Positions 52,935-62,720 of a stretch of 64,000 nucleotides of DNA are shown piece after piece. The translations under genes and the position numbers were made by a program. Under the pieces are notes generated by a model that saw nothing but the letters and a program-made list of their open reading frames with translations, made no database searches and had not been told where the DNA came from. Positions within the stretch are counted from its first letter, which is position 1; each line of letters begins with the position of its first letter. Source of the stretch: Paenibacillus marchantiophytorum (GTDB lineage: Bacteria > Bacillota > Bacilli > Paenibacillales > NBRC-103111); assembly GCF_014640555.1 (NCBI RefSeq), contig NZ_BMHE01000037.1:1-64000 (forward strand), written 5' to 3'.

Positions 52935-54687
52935 GACGAGCTTTCACCTCCGTAATAGGTAATGACACCGTTATCGTTGTCCCTTTTCCACGTATGCTTT
53001 GAATTCGCAGTTCTGCTTGGTCCCCGTATTGCGACTCGAGCATTCGCTTCACATAATTCAGTCCAATGCCCATGCCGACTTTCGTGTTCTCAGCATCTGG
53101 ATTGTTCAACAATTTGTGAATCGTTTCATCTGACATACCTGAGCCATTATCCCGAATGGCAATCTGAATTGCGCTGTTTTGCGTGACATCCACCCTAATA
53201 TAGCCATCATCGCTTAACCCATGGTAGAGTGAATTCTCAACAAGCGGCTGCAAAATAAACCGCGGAATCGGCACATCCCACACCTCTTGATCGACATGCA
53301 TTTGCACATCAAATTTAAAATCGTAGCGAATTTGTTGTAAGATCAAATATTGCTTTAAAGCTTCAATTTCCTCCTTAATCGTTGAGGCCTGTCCCAGCTT
53401 CCCCAGATTGTAATGCAGCAGCTTATTGAGTGATGACACCAGTCGATCGATCTCCGTCTGCCCGTTCATAAGCGCTAACCAATGCACTGTATCCAGCGTA
53501 TTCATTAGAAAATGCGGATTAATTTGGTAGAGCAGCTTTTCGACTTCCAAATCGACCCTTCGCTTCTCCTTCAACTCTACCTCGGCGAATAACGTCCATA
53601 TTTGCTCCTTCATTGAACGAAATTGATGCAATAAGAAATCAAACTCGGGAATATTCGTTTTGACCGCTACCGTCTGCGCTCTGCTTTGAGCCATTAGCTT
53701 GATTTCTTTATTAAAACCATTTAAAGGACGATAGACCATCTTCCATAGAAGCCAAGCCAACAGCAAACTCATGCCTAGAAAAATCAGCGAAAACAAAGCA
53801 ATTTGTACAAACCATTGATTCATTTCTTTGTTGTAATCGGCTTTTGGAATCATGGAGACCAGGCTCCAGCCTTGATTGCTAACTTGCCTGAACCAGTAAT
53901 AATCCGTGAGCGTGCCAAAGGTTTGATTTGGGGCAAAATTAGGGAATATCGTATCTTTCGCAAATACGTCAGGCAGTTCGCTAAACGCAATCCGCCCCTT
54001 ATTATCGAGAAAAATATGCGAATTTACGCCGCCAAATTGATCGCTGTTCAAAATATTTTGCGTCAAATGAAATCCCGTTTCAATATACACATAAACATCA
54101 TCCCGCAGAGGCAAATCCACCTTGCGCATCGCAGACAGCACGAACTGATTATCAAACCGATTGTTGCTGACATGCGGCCCATAATAAGAAATTCCCGAGT
54201 ATTCAGCGAGCAGCGGCAGATTCTCCGGCGTGAACTTCTCCTTCACAGCCGAATTCTCAAGATCATACGTACGATCATTCTGAAAATAATACAACGTTAA
54301 CCCGATGTTTGGATTCGTGAACGTGACTAAACTTAGTTCATCCTTCAAATCACTGATCATTTGCGACCGTTCAAACGATTGACTGACCGGAAGCTGCAGC
54401 ATCTCATCCAGCTTCTTGCCCACGCTTCCGGCAAAAGCAAGCTGCTGCGAGACATGATTCAAGTTGCTTATCGTGCTTTCCAGGGACAACTCCACTTGCT
54501 TCAAATTGCTTTGAATCCCATTCTGAATTTTGTTCGTCAGAATCGAATAAATCGTGTAGTAGGAAATAAGCACAATACAAATAAACGGAATTGACGTGCT
54601 GAATAAGAAGATAATAAAAATCCTCTTCTTTAAAGTTAAATAATCCGTTAATGCCGACTTCACCTTCGCGCTCATGTTGCCTATCAA
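52927..54687 (-). CDS. Sensor histidine kinase (YesM type)
   Basis: 586 aa from TTG 54687, selected because GGAGGAGGG lies 7 nt upstream; the frame is open 20 codons further. Two membrane helices (about 21-43 and 290-312) flank an extracellular sensor; HAMP-like segment; His_kinase motif LYQINPHFLMNTLDTVHWLA with the phospho-His; ATPase boxes PLVENSLYHG and DNGSGMSDE. Membrane sensor for the neighbouring carbohydrate importer. Confidence 0.92.
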   Translation of the reverse strand: MIGNMSAKVKSALTDYLTLKKRIFIIFLFSTSIPFICIVLISYYTIYSILTNKIQNGIQSNLKQVELSLESTISNLNHVSQQLAFAGSVGKKLDEMLQLPVSQSFERSQMISDLKDELSLVTFTNPNIGLTLYYFQNDRTYDLENSAVKEKFTPENLPLLAEYSGISYYGPHVSNNRFDNQFVLSAMRKVDLPLRDDVYVYIETGFHLTQNILNSDQFGGVNSHIFLDNKGRIAFSELPDVFAKDTIFPNFAPNQTFGTLTDYYWFRQVSNQGWSLVSMIPKADYNKEMNQWFVQIALFSLIFLGMSLLLAWLLWKMVYRPLNGFNKEIKLMAQSRAQTVAVKTNIPEFDFLLHQFRSMKEQIWTLFAEVELKEKRRVDLEVEKLLYQINPHFLMNTLDTVHWLALMNGQTEIDRLVSSLNKLLHYNLGKLGQASTIKEEIEALKQYLILQQIRYDFKFDVQMHVDQEVWDVPIPRFILQPLVENSLYHGLSDDGYIRVDVTQNSAIQIAIRDNGSGMSDETIHKLLNNPDAENTKVGMGIGLNYVKRMLESQYGDQAELRIQSIRGKGTTITVSLPITEVKARHD

Positions 54688-54794
54688 ATGAAGTCCCTCC
54701 TCCCATGTCACTTTGTTCACCCTTTGAACTAATTCGCGGATAAACACCTATTTCCTCTATGCGCCAAAAATAGCTAATGGGATGGTTGGGGCTG

Positions 54795-55062
54795 GCTTTT
54801 GTTGAATCTTAACGCTGTGGAACAACGTTACGGAGGGAGAATTCGCGCGGATGCAGCAGATTTGCGCTGTTAAGGTTGAAATACAGCGTTAAAGTGGAAG
54901 TATGTGCGGAAAACGCATCTATAACGCTGTAAAACATGCTTAAAGCTGGGGAACAGCTACTTGAAAGCGGTCGCATCAGGTTTTAAGATTGAAATACAGC
55001 GTTAAAGTGGAAGTATGTGCGGAAAACGCATCTGTAACGCTGTAAAACAGCGTTACAGAACA
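54795..55062. repeat. Direct repeats built on AACGCTGTAAAACAGCGTT (family R4)
   Basis: A 61-bp block occurs at 54876-54936 and again at 54989-55049 (113 bp apart) with one or two differences. Both contain TACAGCGTTAAAGTGGAAGT and end AACGCTGTAAAACA. Several AACGCTGT/ACAGCGTT arms can pair with each other. No coding. Confidence 0.7.
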
Positions 55063-55335
55063 AACTGGCTACTTTACCTTACACCTACTCTATGCGTTCT
55101 CCCAACCCTCTATCTAGCTCTATCAACAGAACAAATGCAGACTCCAGAGGAATCGTAGATCCTCTATATTGGTTGAATCCACGCAATAGAAGCCTTCTGC
55201 CGATTTGTCACAAATAGCGCATCCTGGTTCCTCTAAGTTGGGCGTGCTGCCGCATCGTCCAACCTAATCAGCTACTTTACCTTACACCTACTCTATGCGT
55301 TCTCCCAAACTTCTATCTAGCTCCACCAACAGAAC
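55062..55335. repeat. Two R3 end fragments flanking an R1 fragment
   Basis: CTACTTTACCTTACACCTAC and CTCTATGCGTTCTCCCAA occur twice (about 55070-55122 and 55267-55325). Between them an inverted and a direct R1-type module (55148, 55212) surround a short spacer, and GGGCGTGC ... GCATCGTCC resembles the R3 border hairpin. Confidence 0.6.
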
Positions 55336-55347
55336 AAATTCGTACGC

Positions 55348-55979
55348 CTACCGTTTACGGTCCCGTTCCAGCGCTTGCTGCTGGATCTGGATCGCCCGGT
55401 CGATCTTCAGGGCTTTGAGCTGGCCGACATAGCTGTCGAAAGTGTCGGGGGATTCAACGCGGAGGATGATTTTCAGCGACATTTCGTCAACAAGCGTCGT
55501 CACCTCGAATAAAAGGGAAGGCGTAATAACTGCCATTATCGGTTTTGATCAATTTGTCGACCTCTGGATGTTCTTTCAAATACTTCATCAAATTCGGCGC
55601 ATATTTATCAAATAGATCATTCAGTTTAAGAATGTAGCCATCCTTAATGGCTTTCTCAGGTCCTCCTGGGAAATCATTCAGGAAGTTATATTCGATCATA
55701 TCCGGCAAATCTCCGGAAGCAAGCATCACGTTAAGTGCTTCCTTCACTTGACCTGTCGGCGGCGCTGTGAATTTCACTGGCACGCCCGTTTTCTTCTGCC
55801 AATCTTGGAAGAAAGGCACCTCGCTATGCGCGGTTTTCACGCCGGTAAGATTTCCGTTCATTTCTCCCCAATAGGTCAGCGTTTTATCTGTTTTCATCGG
55901 ATACGTTGTTGCTGTCGTCGCAGCAGGCTCTTGTGTATCTGTTGTTGGTTTCGTATCTGCCTTCGAGCATTTTCTTCAT
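55348..55979 (-). pseudogene. Broken LplA-type solute-binding protein gene
   Basis: GGAGGG and ATGAAGAAA at 55979 are followed at once, out of frame, by TGC TCG AAG GCA (the lipoprotein Cys and mature start CSKADTKPTTDTQEPAA), so the signal peptide has been deleted. The mature frame runs TLTYWGEMNGNLTGVKTAHS through DLPDMIEYNFLNDFPGGPEK to YYAFPFIRGDD (55487), then another frame gives TLVDEMSLKIILRVESPDTF and the family C-terminus IDRAIQIQQQALERDRKR, ending at 55348. About 350 middle residues are missing. A full protein would have about 550 residues. The gene lies downstream of the sugar operon whose permeases lack a binding protein. Confidence 0.85.
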
Positions 55980-56129
55980 TCAAATGACCCTCCAAATGTG
56001 TAGTAGGAAATGTGAGATGCATCTCTTTCCTAAGACTAAGGGATGGGGCCGCCGTGCGATATGAGCAAAAACCGAAAAACCATGCTGATTTCAACATGGC
56101 CGATAGACGATTTCACAAATTTCATGGGT

Positions 56130-56187
56130 AAAAAAAGAAAAGAGCCTTCCCCAGGAAGCCGTATTTCAACCTTGGGGAAAGCTCTTA
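56130..56187 (-). terminator. Terminator of the glycan-degradation operon
   Basis: Minus strand AAGAGCTTTCCCCA ... TGGGGAAGGCTCTTTTC, then TTTTTTTAC. Confidence 0.88.
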
Positions 56188-56202
56188 TTCTTTAAGTAAA
56201 AC

Positions 56203-57186
56203 CTATACCAAGCTCGACAACGCCTTCGCGTACAGAGCATGTCCGTACTCATTGGGGTGGTTGATGTGATTTATGAGCAGACTTGCTTGTGATTTGCCTG
56301 CCGCCAGCTCTTGTTGCCACAGTTGCTGAACATCAGCAAGCCCTACCTTGTAGGTTCGGGCTAATCGGCGCAAGGCATCCGCATAGTCAGTCACATTCTC
56401 GCTGGCAAAATGCCACTCAGCGTTAGGCAGACAAGGTGTAATCAAAATAATAACAGCGTCTGTCTGCGCCTGAATACGTTCAATCATTGCAGCTACATTC
56501 TGTTCATACGCCTGAAGAGGCACGCCGTTGCCACCGGATTCACTCACATTCTGGTCATTCATACCATAACCGATTGTCACCAAATCAGGGTTAGCTGCGA
56601 TCACATCCGCTTGCAGACGCCGCAAGCCGCTTGGGCTGGCTTCACCGCTAATGGCTTTATTCGTCAAAGTTACTTCCGCATGAGGGAATTGCTTCCGCAG
56701 ATGCTCTCTGAAACGTTCAGCGAAAGTATGCTGCGGATTTAGGATCTCTGCGCCCGCCGAGATGCTGTCACCCAACACAACATAGGAGATAGCCTCTTTC
56801 TCTTGCAGCTTGTCCGTCCATTGGGTTGACAGGCCGCCCAAAGCGGCTTCTCCCTCGTTAGGCGCTTCGTAATCGTAGTCCGCATAAACGGTAAACAAAC
56901 GGTTAGAAACATTGGCATATTCACGATGGTCAAACTTTGGCAAACCGTAAAGCGGATGCTGCTGCCAATCAGGCAATCGCCCACTCGCTATTCGGGTAAG
57001 GGTTCCCTTCACATAGTCAACTGTATAGTCGATTCCCTCAGCGTATGTGATGGAATCTGGGGTAGAATCTCCCGGTTGACTCCTAAGGTGAATGCCACCC
57101 TCTCCGGAAAGTGGCATAAACCGCATGATTTGTTGTTCCGTTCCAGTGAATACAAACGTTTCCCCGATCTGTCTGCTAATCCCCAC
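56203..57186 (-). CDS. SGNH/GDSL-family esterase
   Basis: 327 aa, cytoplasmic (no signal). An N-terminal beta domain (1-130) precedes the SGNH domain: block I VVLGDSISAG (Ser141), block III GYGMNDQN, block V INHPNEYGH. The residue three before the catalytic His is His rather than the usual Asp. Probably deacetylates or de-esterifies imported plant sugars. GTG start at 57186 with AGGAGTG upstream; last gene of the operon, 27 nt after the 817-aa gene. Confidence 0.85.
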   Translation of the reverse strand: MGISRQIGETFVFTGTEQQIMRFMPLSGEGGIHLRSQPGDSTPDSITYAEGIDYTVDYVKGTLTRIASGRLPDWQQHPLYGLPKFDHREYANVSNRLFTVYADYDYEAPNEGEAALGGLSTQWTDKLQEKEAISYVVLGDSISAGAEILNPQHTFAERFREHLRKQFPHAEVTLTNKAISGEASPSGLRRLQADVIAANPDLVTIGYGMNDQNVSESGGNGVPLQAYEQNVAAMIERIQAQTDAVIILITPCLPNAEWHFASENVTDYADALRRLARTYKVGLADVQQLWQQELAAGKSQASLLINHINHPNEYGHALYAKALSSLV

Positions 57187-57213
57187 TCTGACACACTCCT
57201 ACTAAATCAATGA

Positions 57214-59667
57214 TTACCAGAGTATATCAATTTTACCTGTAATCCCCTTCAGCAGTAACTGGTCTTGGTGTACGGATCCAGATAAATCCAAATACTCTTT
57301 GTCATTCAATCGTACTTCTACATTCCCGTTCTGTAAAGCCTCTACCGGAGGAAAAATAGTTACATCTGCGTTGCTTAAATGCCAAACCGACAGATTGCGA
57401 TGGGATTGCCTCTTCCACGTTGGAAAGGCTTGATTTTCCCGACAGAGAACCTTTGTTCGGTCTGTTTGGGAGACGAAGATGCGGCACTCCTCATGGAAAG
57501 TTCGATCCAATGCATACAGCCCTGTCGCTTCCCCCAACTGAACCGATTGCCCGGGAAATAAAGGCACGCCTTCCGGTGTTCCTAACTGCAATTGCACTGT
57601 CGTATCTTGTTTACAACCTGTGAACCAGAACGCGTTCTCGTGACGTGACACGAAGAAGAGCGCTGATTGCGAAGACTGATTTTGTTTCCTTTGAGTTATC
57701 GCGTATCCAAACAGTTGGAGCATATATCGCAGAAGCACAGAGGAATCATAGCATTCATCTGGCTGCCGAACTGGCAAGTGAGTGACACCCGCAGGCTGAT
57801 ACGGCAAGGAACCGCGCATCCAGCCCATTCGCCCTTTGTTTACCGTTCTCGATATAGCAAACACGCGTTCCCTTCCCTGTTGAGTCGCAACTGCGTGAAC
57901 CTGCGCATTCGAACCTGCGCGCAAGGTGAGCGCAAGACCTCCATCACCAATTTCGGCACGATGCCTGAGCAGATGCGTTGGCTCGTTATTGTCCACTTCA
58001 TCTTGCTTCAACGAAATATGGAGTTGGAAATCCCCTTCCAGCTCGTCTGCTCTTGTAAGTTGCAGCAGTTCCAGTAAGGCCGGTTCGCGGACATCACCAT
58101 AAAATAAGACTTGAGCGCCCTCTTGAATAAGTTCTTCGATCTCAGAAAGTCGCTCTGCGCTCAATCCCAATGTCGATATAAGCAGCACGGTGCCTTTCAT
58201 CTTGGCTTTAGCTTCCTCACTCATCGTACGGAACGTATCCGTCCCTAGGACTGTATTCAGCGGCAAGCCTTCATTAATCGCATTGCGAATCAGCCAGTCG
58301 TGGAAAAATATGCTTCCAGTTGCCTGATTGTCTGCCTTCGCCGCTTCATGAATCTCACGGAACGGGTACAGCCATGTGACAAGTCCTGGTTGATCGGGCG
58401 CATCCTTGAACGCTTTCTGAATGTGTGGAAGGATTTCCGCCGCAGCTTCGCCATCCAGCTCGCCATATTCCGTATCAATCGTGAGAATTTGAACAACACC
58501 AGGCGGCTCAACATCGCCATTCGCATTCACCCTTGCTGCTGCGAGTGGACAATAAATGTCGTGCGGCTCACGATCATAGTAATCCCACCAAGGATTTTGC
58601 CAGAACCAAGGATCATTGGCATAGAACCGGTAGAAATACGTATCTTTAGGAATCTCCGCTATTTTGGATAAATGCCCCGTTATTTCCAGTCCGAAATCAT
58701 AGTTAAGCGCTCCCCATGGCGAATTCGGCGCCGGATATTCGAGATACTCTCTATCATAAAGATCGAGCATGGGAATATAATCTTTGGCGATATCCATTCC
58801 TGTTCCATAATTAGTGCCTCTGATTTCTGTGCGGATGCCAGGACATTCCCGCTTGAAGATGTCCCAAAACGAAAGCATTTTGGACGAAATTTCTTCGTAA
58901 TTAGCAATCCCCAGATTGGTCCCGTCATAATTAGCGCCCAAATATGTCCATGGGAAATACGAAATCGCAAAGCCATTGGAAAACCAGATGTAATCAAAGC
59001 CAAGCGCCGGCAAATAATGGTGGCATTGCTTGCCAAGAAACTCGCCGAACGGCAAATCTTCCGGAATGCCATTCGGATAGGCGGCATAGCTGACGGCATC
59101 GGATTGCAGCTTCGACCAACTGCACACAACGGTGTAGTGTGATTTCAGATTTACATAAGTTCCGCCGAGCTCTGCGCGATTAATCTCTGGATGGTCCTTA
59201 TATTTGAAATTCGAGTAGGCAAATTCCGGTCCGGCATCGAAGGTGGCTCCAACCTCCATCTGCACGCCATACTGCTGCTTAGCGATCCGCTTAATTGAGG
59301 CAATAACTCGCTTGAGATCCCCGTAAGTGAATGAAACCGGGGACTCCGTATAAAGCTTGACAATATGGGGGTCATTTGTATCAGACACATGACTGAACAT
59401 CTCTTCATTCGCGAACCCAATATACCGCGCCCACTCGAAGGGCTGTTTCAAATCATCGTTCCATGTGAGAATTTCACTGCCATCGGAAACCCAGAGCAGC
59501 ATCGAGGCGGTTTCCGCCATATCGAGCAGCGGCTGCCACTGGCGAAGAGCCTCTGTAATGACGGCGTCGATCGCCGACGGTTCTAGACTTTTGAAAGGTT
59601 TTAGGCTCATTTCTAATGAAGCCCGTTTGAGCTTCTTGTTGGTAGGATGGGTAGGCAATTCCTTCAT
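57214..59667 (-). CDS. Large unknown protein, probably glycosidase-related
   Basis: 817 aa from ATG 59667, which overlaps the GH42-type stop by 4 bp (ATGA). I do not recognise the family. Residues 1-480 have the look of a TIM-barrel hydrolase, with many Trp/Tyr and carboxylates (ASMLLWVSDGSEILTWND, QMEVGATFDAGPEFAYS, RTEIRGTNYGTGMD, WFWQNPWWDYYDREPHDIY, VQILTIDTEYGELDG). Residues 490-560 resemble the Rossmann-like trimerisation domain of GH42 enzymes (TVLLISTLGLSAERLSEIEE, QVLFYGDVREP), followed by beta-rich domains. No signal peptide, so it acts on imported oligosaccharide. Tight coupling to a beta-galactosidase supports a carbohydrate role; the reaction is unknown. Confidence 0.6.
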   Translation of the reverse strand: MKELPTHPTNKKLKRASLEMSLKPFKSLEPSAIDAVITEALRQWQPLLDMAETASMLLWVSDGSEILTWNDDLKQPFEWARYIGFANEEMFSHVSDTNDPHIVKLYTESPVSFTYGDLKRVIASIKRIAKQQYGVQMEVGATFDAGPEFAYSNFKYKDHPEINRAELGGTYVNLKSHYTVVCSWSKLQSDAVSYAAYPNGIPEDLPFGEFLGKQCHHYLPALGFDYIWFSNGFAISYFPWTYLGANYDGTNLGIANYEEISSKMLSFWDIFKRECPGIRTEIRGTNYGTGMDIAKDYIPMLDLYDREYLEYPAPNSPWGALNYDFGLEITGHLSKIAEIPKDTYFYRFYANDPWFWQNPWWDYYDREPHDIYCPLAAARVNANGDVEPPGVVQILTIDTEYGELDGEAAAEILPHIQKAFKDAPDQPGLVTWLYPFREIHEAAKADNQATGSIFFHDWLIRNAINEGLPLNTVLGTDTFRTMSEEAKAKMKGTVLLISTLGLSAERLSEIEELIQEGAQVLFYGDVREPALLELLQLTRADELEGDFQLHISLKQDEVDNNEPTHLLRHRAEIGDGGLALTLRAGSNAQVHAVATQQGRERVFAISRTVNKGRMGWMRGSLPYQPAGVTHLPVRQPDECYDSSVLLRYMLQLFGYAITQRKQNQSSQSALFFVSRHENAFWFTGCKQDTTVQLQLGTPEGVPLFPGQSVQLGEATGLYALDRTFHEECRIFVSQTDRTKVLCRENQAFPTWKRQSHRNLSVWHLSNADVTIFPPVEALQNGNVEVRLNDKEYLDLSGSVHQDQLLLKGITGKIDILW

Positions 59668-61751
59668 CTCCTTGGACCTTGTTGTTGTTGGAAAAAGAGA
59701 ACCGTCACATCTTCCTGCGCCATTTGGCAAGGCAGCGTCTCACTCGCTTTCACTCCCAAGGCCAACGCTTCCCCCGTCTTCGTAAGACTTTTGAGTTGAC
59801 CTGCTACCGCAAACGACAGGTTGGCTGTCGTTTCATGCCCCTTATTCATAATAATTAAGATAACGCCTTCGGGATGCTCCAACGTTCTCATCCTCAAATT
59901 CGCATGGCTGTTCGCCAGCCTGACAGTTCCATCGATGCGTTTACCCGCGTGCTCTTGAAGCAGGGACAACAAGCGGACATCCGGTTTAGCAAAATAGTGT
60001 TGGAAAAAGTTGGTGCCTATCCGAATGACTTGACCACCTGATCCACATTCCTCTTTGACCATGGCCGCACTTCCATCTGCGAATCGTCCCCAGACTTCAG
60101 CGCCACCCAGCGGCTCTAGCGGCAGCCGATAAAACCAACCCGGCCATTCGGCGCCATCAAGTCCAGTAATGCTAAAGGGCTCTCCAACTGTTACAATATC
60201 CTTGAATTGAGCTCCCAGCAGATGGGATGCTTCAAGCATCGTAGCCGGATCCAATTTGCCATTGCGGTCTTTCATTCCGATCAGTCCATCGGCGATTAAC
60301 AAACCGCCACGACTTACATAAGCCCTAAGTACTGCTATTTCTGCCAACCCAAGCACAATCGTATTCGGCAGTACGAACACCTGGATCGCTTCCGGTATCC
60401 CCTCATGTACCAACCGATCTTCATTGATAAAGATGACATCCGCAGACAGGTCAGAGAACATGAGATACGTGCCTGCCAGCGCATCCGCATACATATTGAC
60501 ATTGCGCGGATTGCCGGGGTCATGACCAGTGCCTTCAACAGCTCCGAGCGCCCAGGAGGCTTCCGAATATAGCACCATGACACGCGCTGCTTCGCTTTTG
60601 CTCAGATCGAACAATGGCTGATGCTCCGCAATGACGCCAGCTGCTTCCTTCACGGCCTCGAGCCTTGGCGATGAACCGCCCCACGGGTTCAGAAGCGCCC
60701 ATTCCCCTGCTTCGTAGCCCGAATTCCGGGCATTGAAGCACCAGAAGACAACGGCTTTGGCCCCGCTGCCCAAGCCCTCCCAGATCCATTCGCGGATAAC
60801 TTCCTTGGATGGTGTGTAAGCTTGGCCGGCGGAGTATAATGTCAGCCCGCCCTGAAGCTCTGTGACCCAGAATTTCCCGTCCGCGTGGCGCGTTGCGCTC
60901 TTCATCAAGTCGGCGAAGAAAGCGACCGACTGTCCCCACCTCTTCTCCGGAAAGCGGAGCGAATGCCACATCGGATGCGCCGAACAACCGAGGAAATCAA
61001 CGACCTCGCTTTGCTGCCAGATGGATTGTCCCCCGACTTGCATCTCAGCCCCAAGATTATGCGGATTAATGTGGACCTCGTGGCTAGAGCCATTTTCCCG
61101 AATAACATCCCTGATCCAAGCCAGCTGCTGATTCATGTTGTACACAGAAAACCGCGACCAACTGAGTCGTTCGGCAAAAGATTGAAATGGCTGCGCATTC
61201 AGCTGACTCCCCTCATCGTCATCCGCTGCCAACGCCTCGAAGCTTTCGTATTGCGTATACGAAATTTGATTATAAGCTTCGATCGTATCGAAGTTCTCAC
61301 GGATGTACCTTGCATAGGCCTGCATAGCAAATTTGCTCTTAGTTATATAACGGGTAGGCTCGTTCCACAAAATCCAGGAGTCCAGCGCAGGATGGTTCCC
61401 ATAACGCTGAGCGATCTTCTCCACATAGCCACGTGCTTTGGTTTGGTAGGCCGGATCATCCAAATCCGTGACAGATTGCGGGCCATCGGTCAATTTCATC
61501 CAACCGGGAGGACTTATCGACATCAGCGTGGGAACCACCTTCAGCCCACATATTGAAGCTTCATCCAAACAAGCATCATAGGAACCAAATTGCCATTCCC
61601 CTGCTCGCGGTTCCACCTGTTCCCAGATCATAAACAGCCGAATCACCGTAAGACCGTGTTCCTGCATGCTTCTTACCCAGACTCTCACTGCTTCTTCTGT
61701 ATCATCTTTGTTAATAAACAATTGACTGCCTATTCGCAAGGACTCACCCAT
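59664..61751 (-). CDS. GH42-type beta-galactosidase
   Basis: 695 aa. Catalytic barrel 1-380: acid/base Glu131 in WILWNEPTRY, nucleophile Glu298 in FWVTELQGG. Trimerisation domain about 385-600 (EAARVMVLYSEASWALGAVE, VSRGGLLIADG) and C-terminal beta domain. No signal peptide. AAGGGGAG precedes ATG 61751. Hydrolyses beta-galactosides or arabinosides released by the importer; exact sugar unknown. First enzyme after the two permeases. Confidence 0.88.
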   Translation of the reverse strand: MGESLRIGSQLFINKDDTEEAVRVWVRSMQEHGLTVIRLFMIWEQVEPRAGEWQFGSYDACLDEASICGLKVVPTLMSISPPGWMKLTDGPQSVTDLDDPAYQTKARGYVEKIAQRYGNHPALDSWILWNEPTRYITKSKFAMQAYARYIRENFDTIEAYNQISYTQYESFEALAADDDEGSQLNAQPFQSFAERLSWSRFSVYNMNQQLAWIRDVIRENGSSHEVHINPHNLGAEMQVGGQSIWQQSEVVDFLGCSAHPMWHSLRFPEKRWGQSVAFFADLMKSATRHADGKFWVTELQGGLTLYSAGQAYTPSKEVIREWIWEGLGSGAKAVVFWCFNARNSGYEAGEWALLNPWGGSSPRLEAVKEAAGVIAEHQPLFDLSKSEAARVMVLYSEASWALGAVEGTGHDPGNPRNVNMYADALAGTYLMFSDLSADVIFINEDRLVHEGIPEAIQVFVLPNTIVLGLAEIAVLRAYVSRGGLLIADGLIGMKDRNGKLDPATMLEASHLLGAQFKDIVTVGEPFSITGLDGAEWPGWFYRLPLEPLGGAEVWGRFADGSAAMVKEECGSGGQVIRIGTNFFQHYFAKPDVRLLSLLQEHAGKRIDGTVRLANSHANLRMRTLEHPEGVILIIMNKGHETTANLSFAVAGQLKSLTKTGEALALGVKASETLPCQMAQEDVTVLFFQQQQGPRR

Positions 61752-61815
61752 CTTGTCTAACTCCCCTTCGGTTTCTCCCTAGTGCCTTATTCACCAATGA
61801 TTGATTCGTTCTAGC

Positions 61816-62700
61816 TTATTCCTTCACACTGCCCAAAATAATCCCTTTCGTGAAATACCGCTGCAAGAAGGGGTAGATGACCAATATCGGTAAAGCGCCC
61901 AAAAATATTTGTGCTGCGCGAGCTGTTCGATCGGAAATCAAATTAAGTACATCCAAGTCGGTGTTGCTTTTAATTAACGTGTCCAGTCCAACAACAACCG
62001 TGTACAAATAGCTTTGAAGCGGATAGTTAGCCGGCGTATTCATGAACAAAATTCCGTCAAACCATGCGTTCCAATGCGATACGGTGGCAAACAAGGTGAG
62101 GGTTGCCAAGGAAGGCGTGGACAATGGCAGGTAAACGCTCCATAACGTGCGCCACGCACCGGCTCCATCAATTAAAGCAGCCTCTTCTAGTTCCTTGGGC
62201 AAAGCACGGAAGAAATTCAATAAAATAACCACATTATAGACAGGAACAGCATAATTAAGGACCAAGGCCCAAATCGTGTCCAATAGACCAAGTGACCGCA
62301 TAGTCATGTATAACGGAATAATGCCTCCGCTGAACAGCATCGTAAAGACGAAAATCCATACATAAATCGTTCTGCCTTTGAATTTACCAGCTTCCTTGGA
62401 CAAGGGATAGGCCACCAGAATGGTCAAAACCATATTGATAACCACGCCCAGGAACACTCTTTTGACTGAAATGAAAAAAGAGGTCATGAATTCCGGTTTC
62501 TCGATAATAAATTGGTACGACTTCCATGTAAATTCAACAGGCCAGAAGGTAACAGACCCCGTAGCTACCGCATTATTTGAGCTTAGCGACATCGCTAGCA
62601 AATGAATTAATGGCAGCACGCACAGGACTGATATACCAATCAGAAACACATAGTTCACAACGGTAAAGCTTCTTAATGCCCATGAGGCACTCTTGTTCAT
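61816..62700 (-). CDS. ABC polysaccharide permease, LplC/YtcP type
   Basis: 294 aa from ATG 62700 (AAGGGGGA 8 nt upstream); an upstream TTG overlaps the preceding gene. Six membrane segments, EAA loop LEEAALIDGAGAWRTLWSVY, end LVIYPFLQRYFTKGIILGSV then KE. Close in plan to the protein at 48084. Confidence 0.93.
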   Translation of the reverse strand: MNKSASWALRSFTVVNYVFLIGISVLCVLPLIHLLAMSLSSNNAVATGSVTFWPVEFTWKSYQFIIEKPEFMTSFFISVKRVFLGVVINMVLTILVAYPLSKEAGKFKGRTIYVWIFVFTMLFSGGIIPLYMTMRSLGLLDTIWALVLNYAVPVYNVVILLNFFRALPKELEEAALIDGAGAWRTLWSVYLPLSTPSLATLTLFATVSHWNAWFDGILFMNTPANYPLQSYLYTVVVGLDTLIKSNTDLDVLNLISDRTARAAQIFLGALPILVIYPFLQRYFTKGIILGSVKE

Positions 62701-62720
62701 CACGATCTTCCCCCTTCTGC

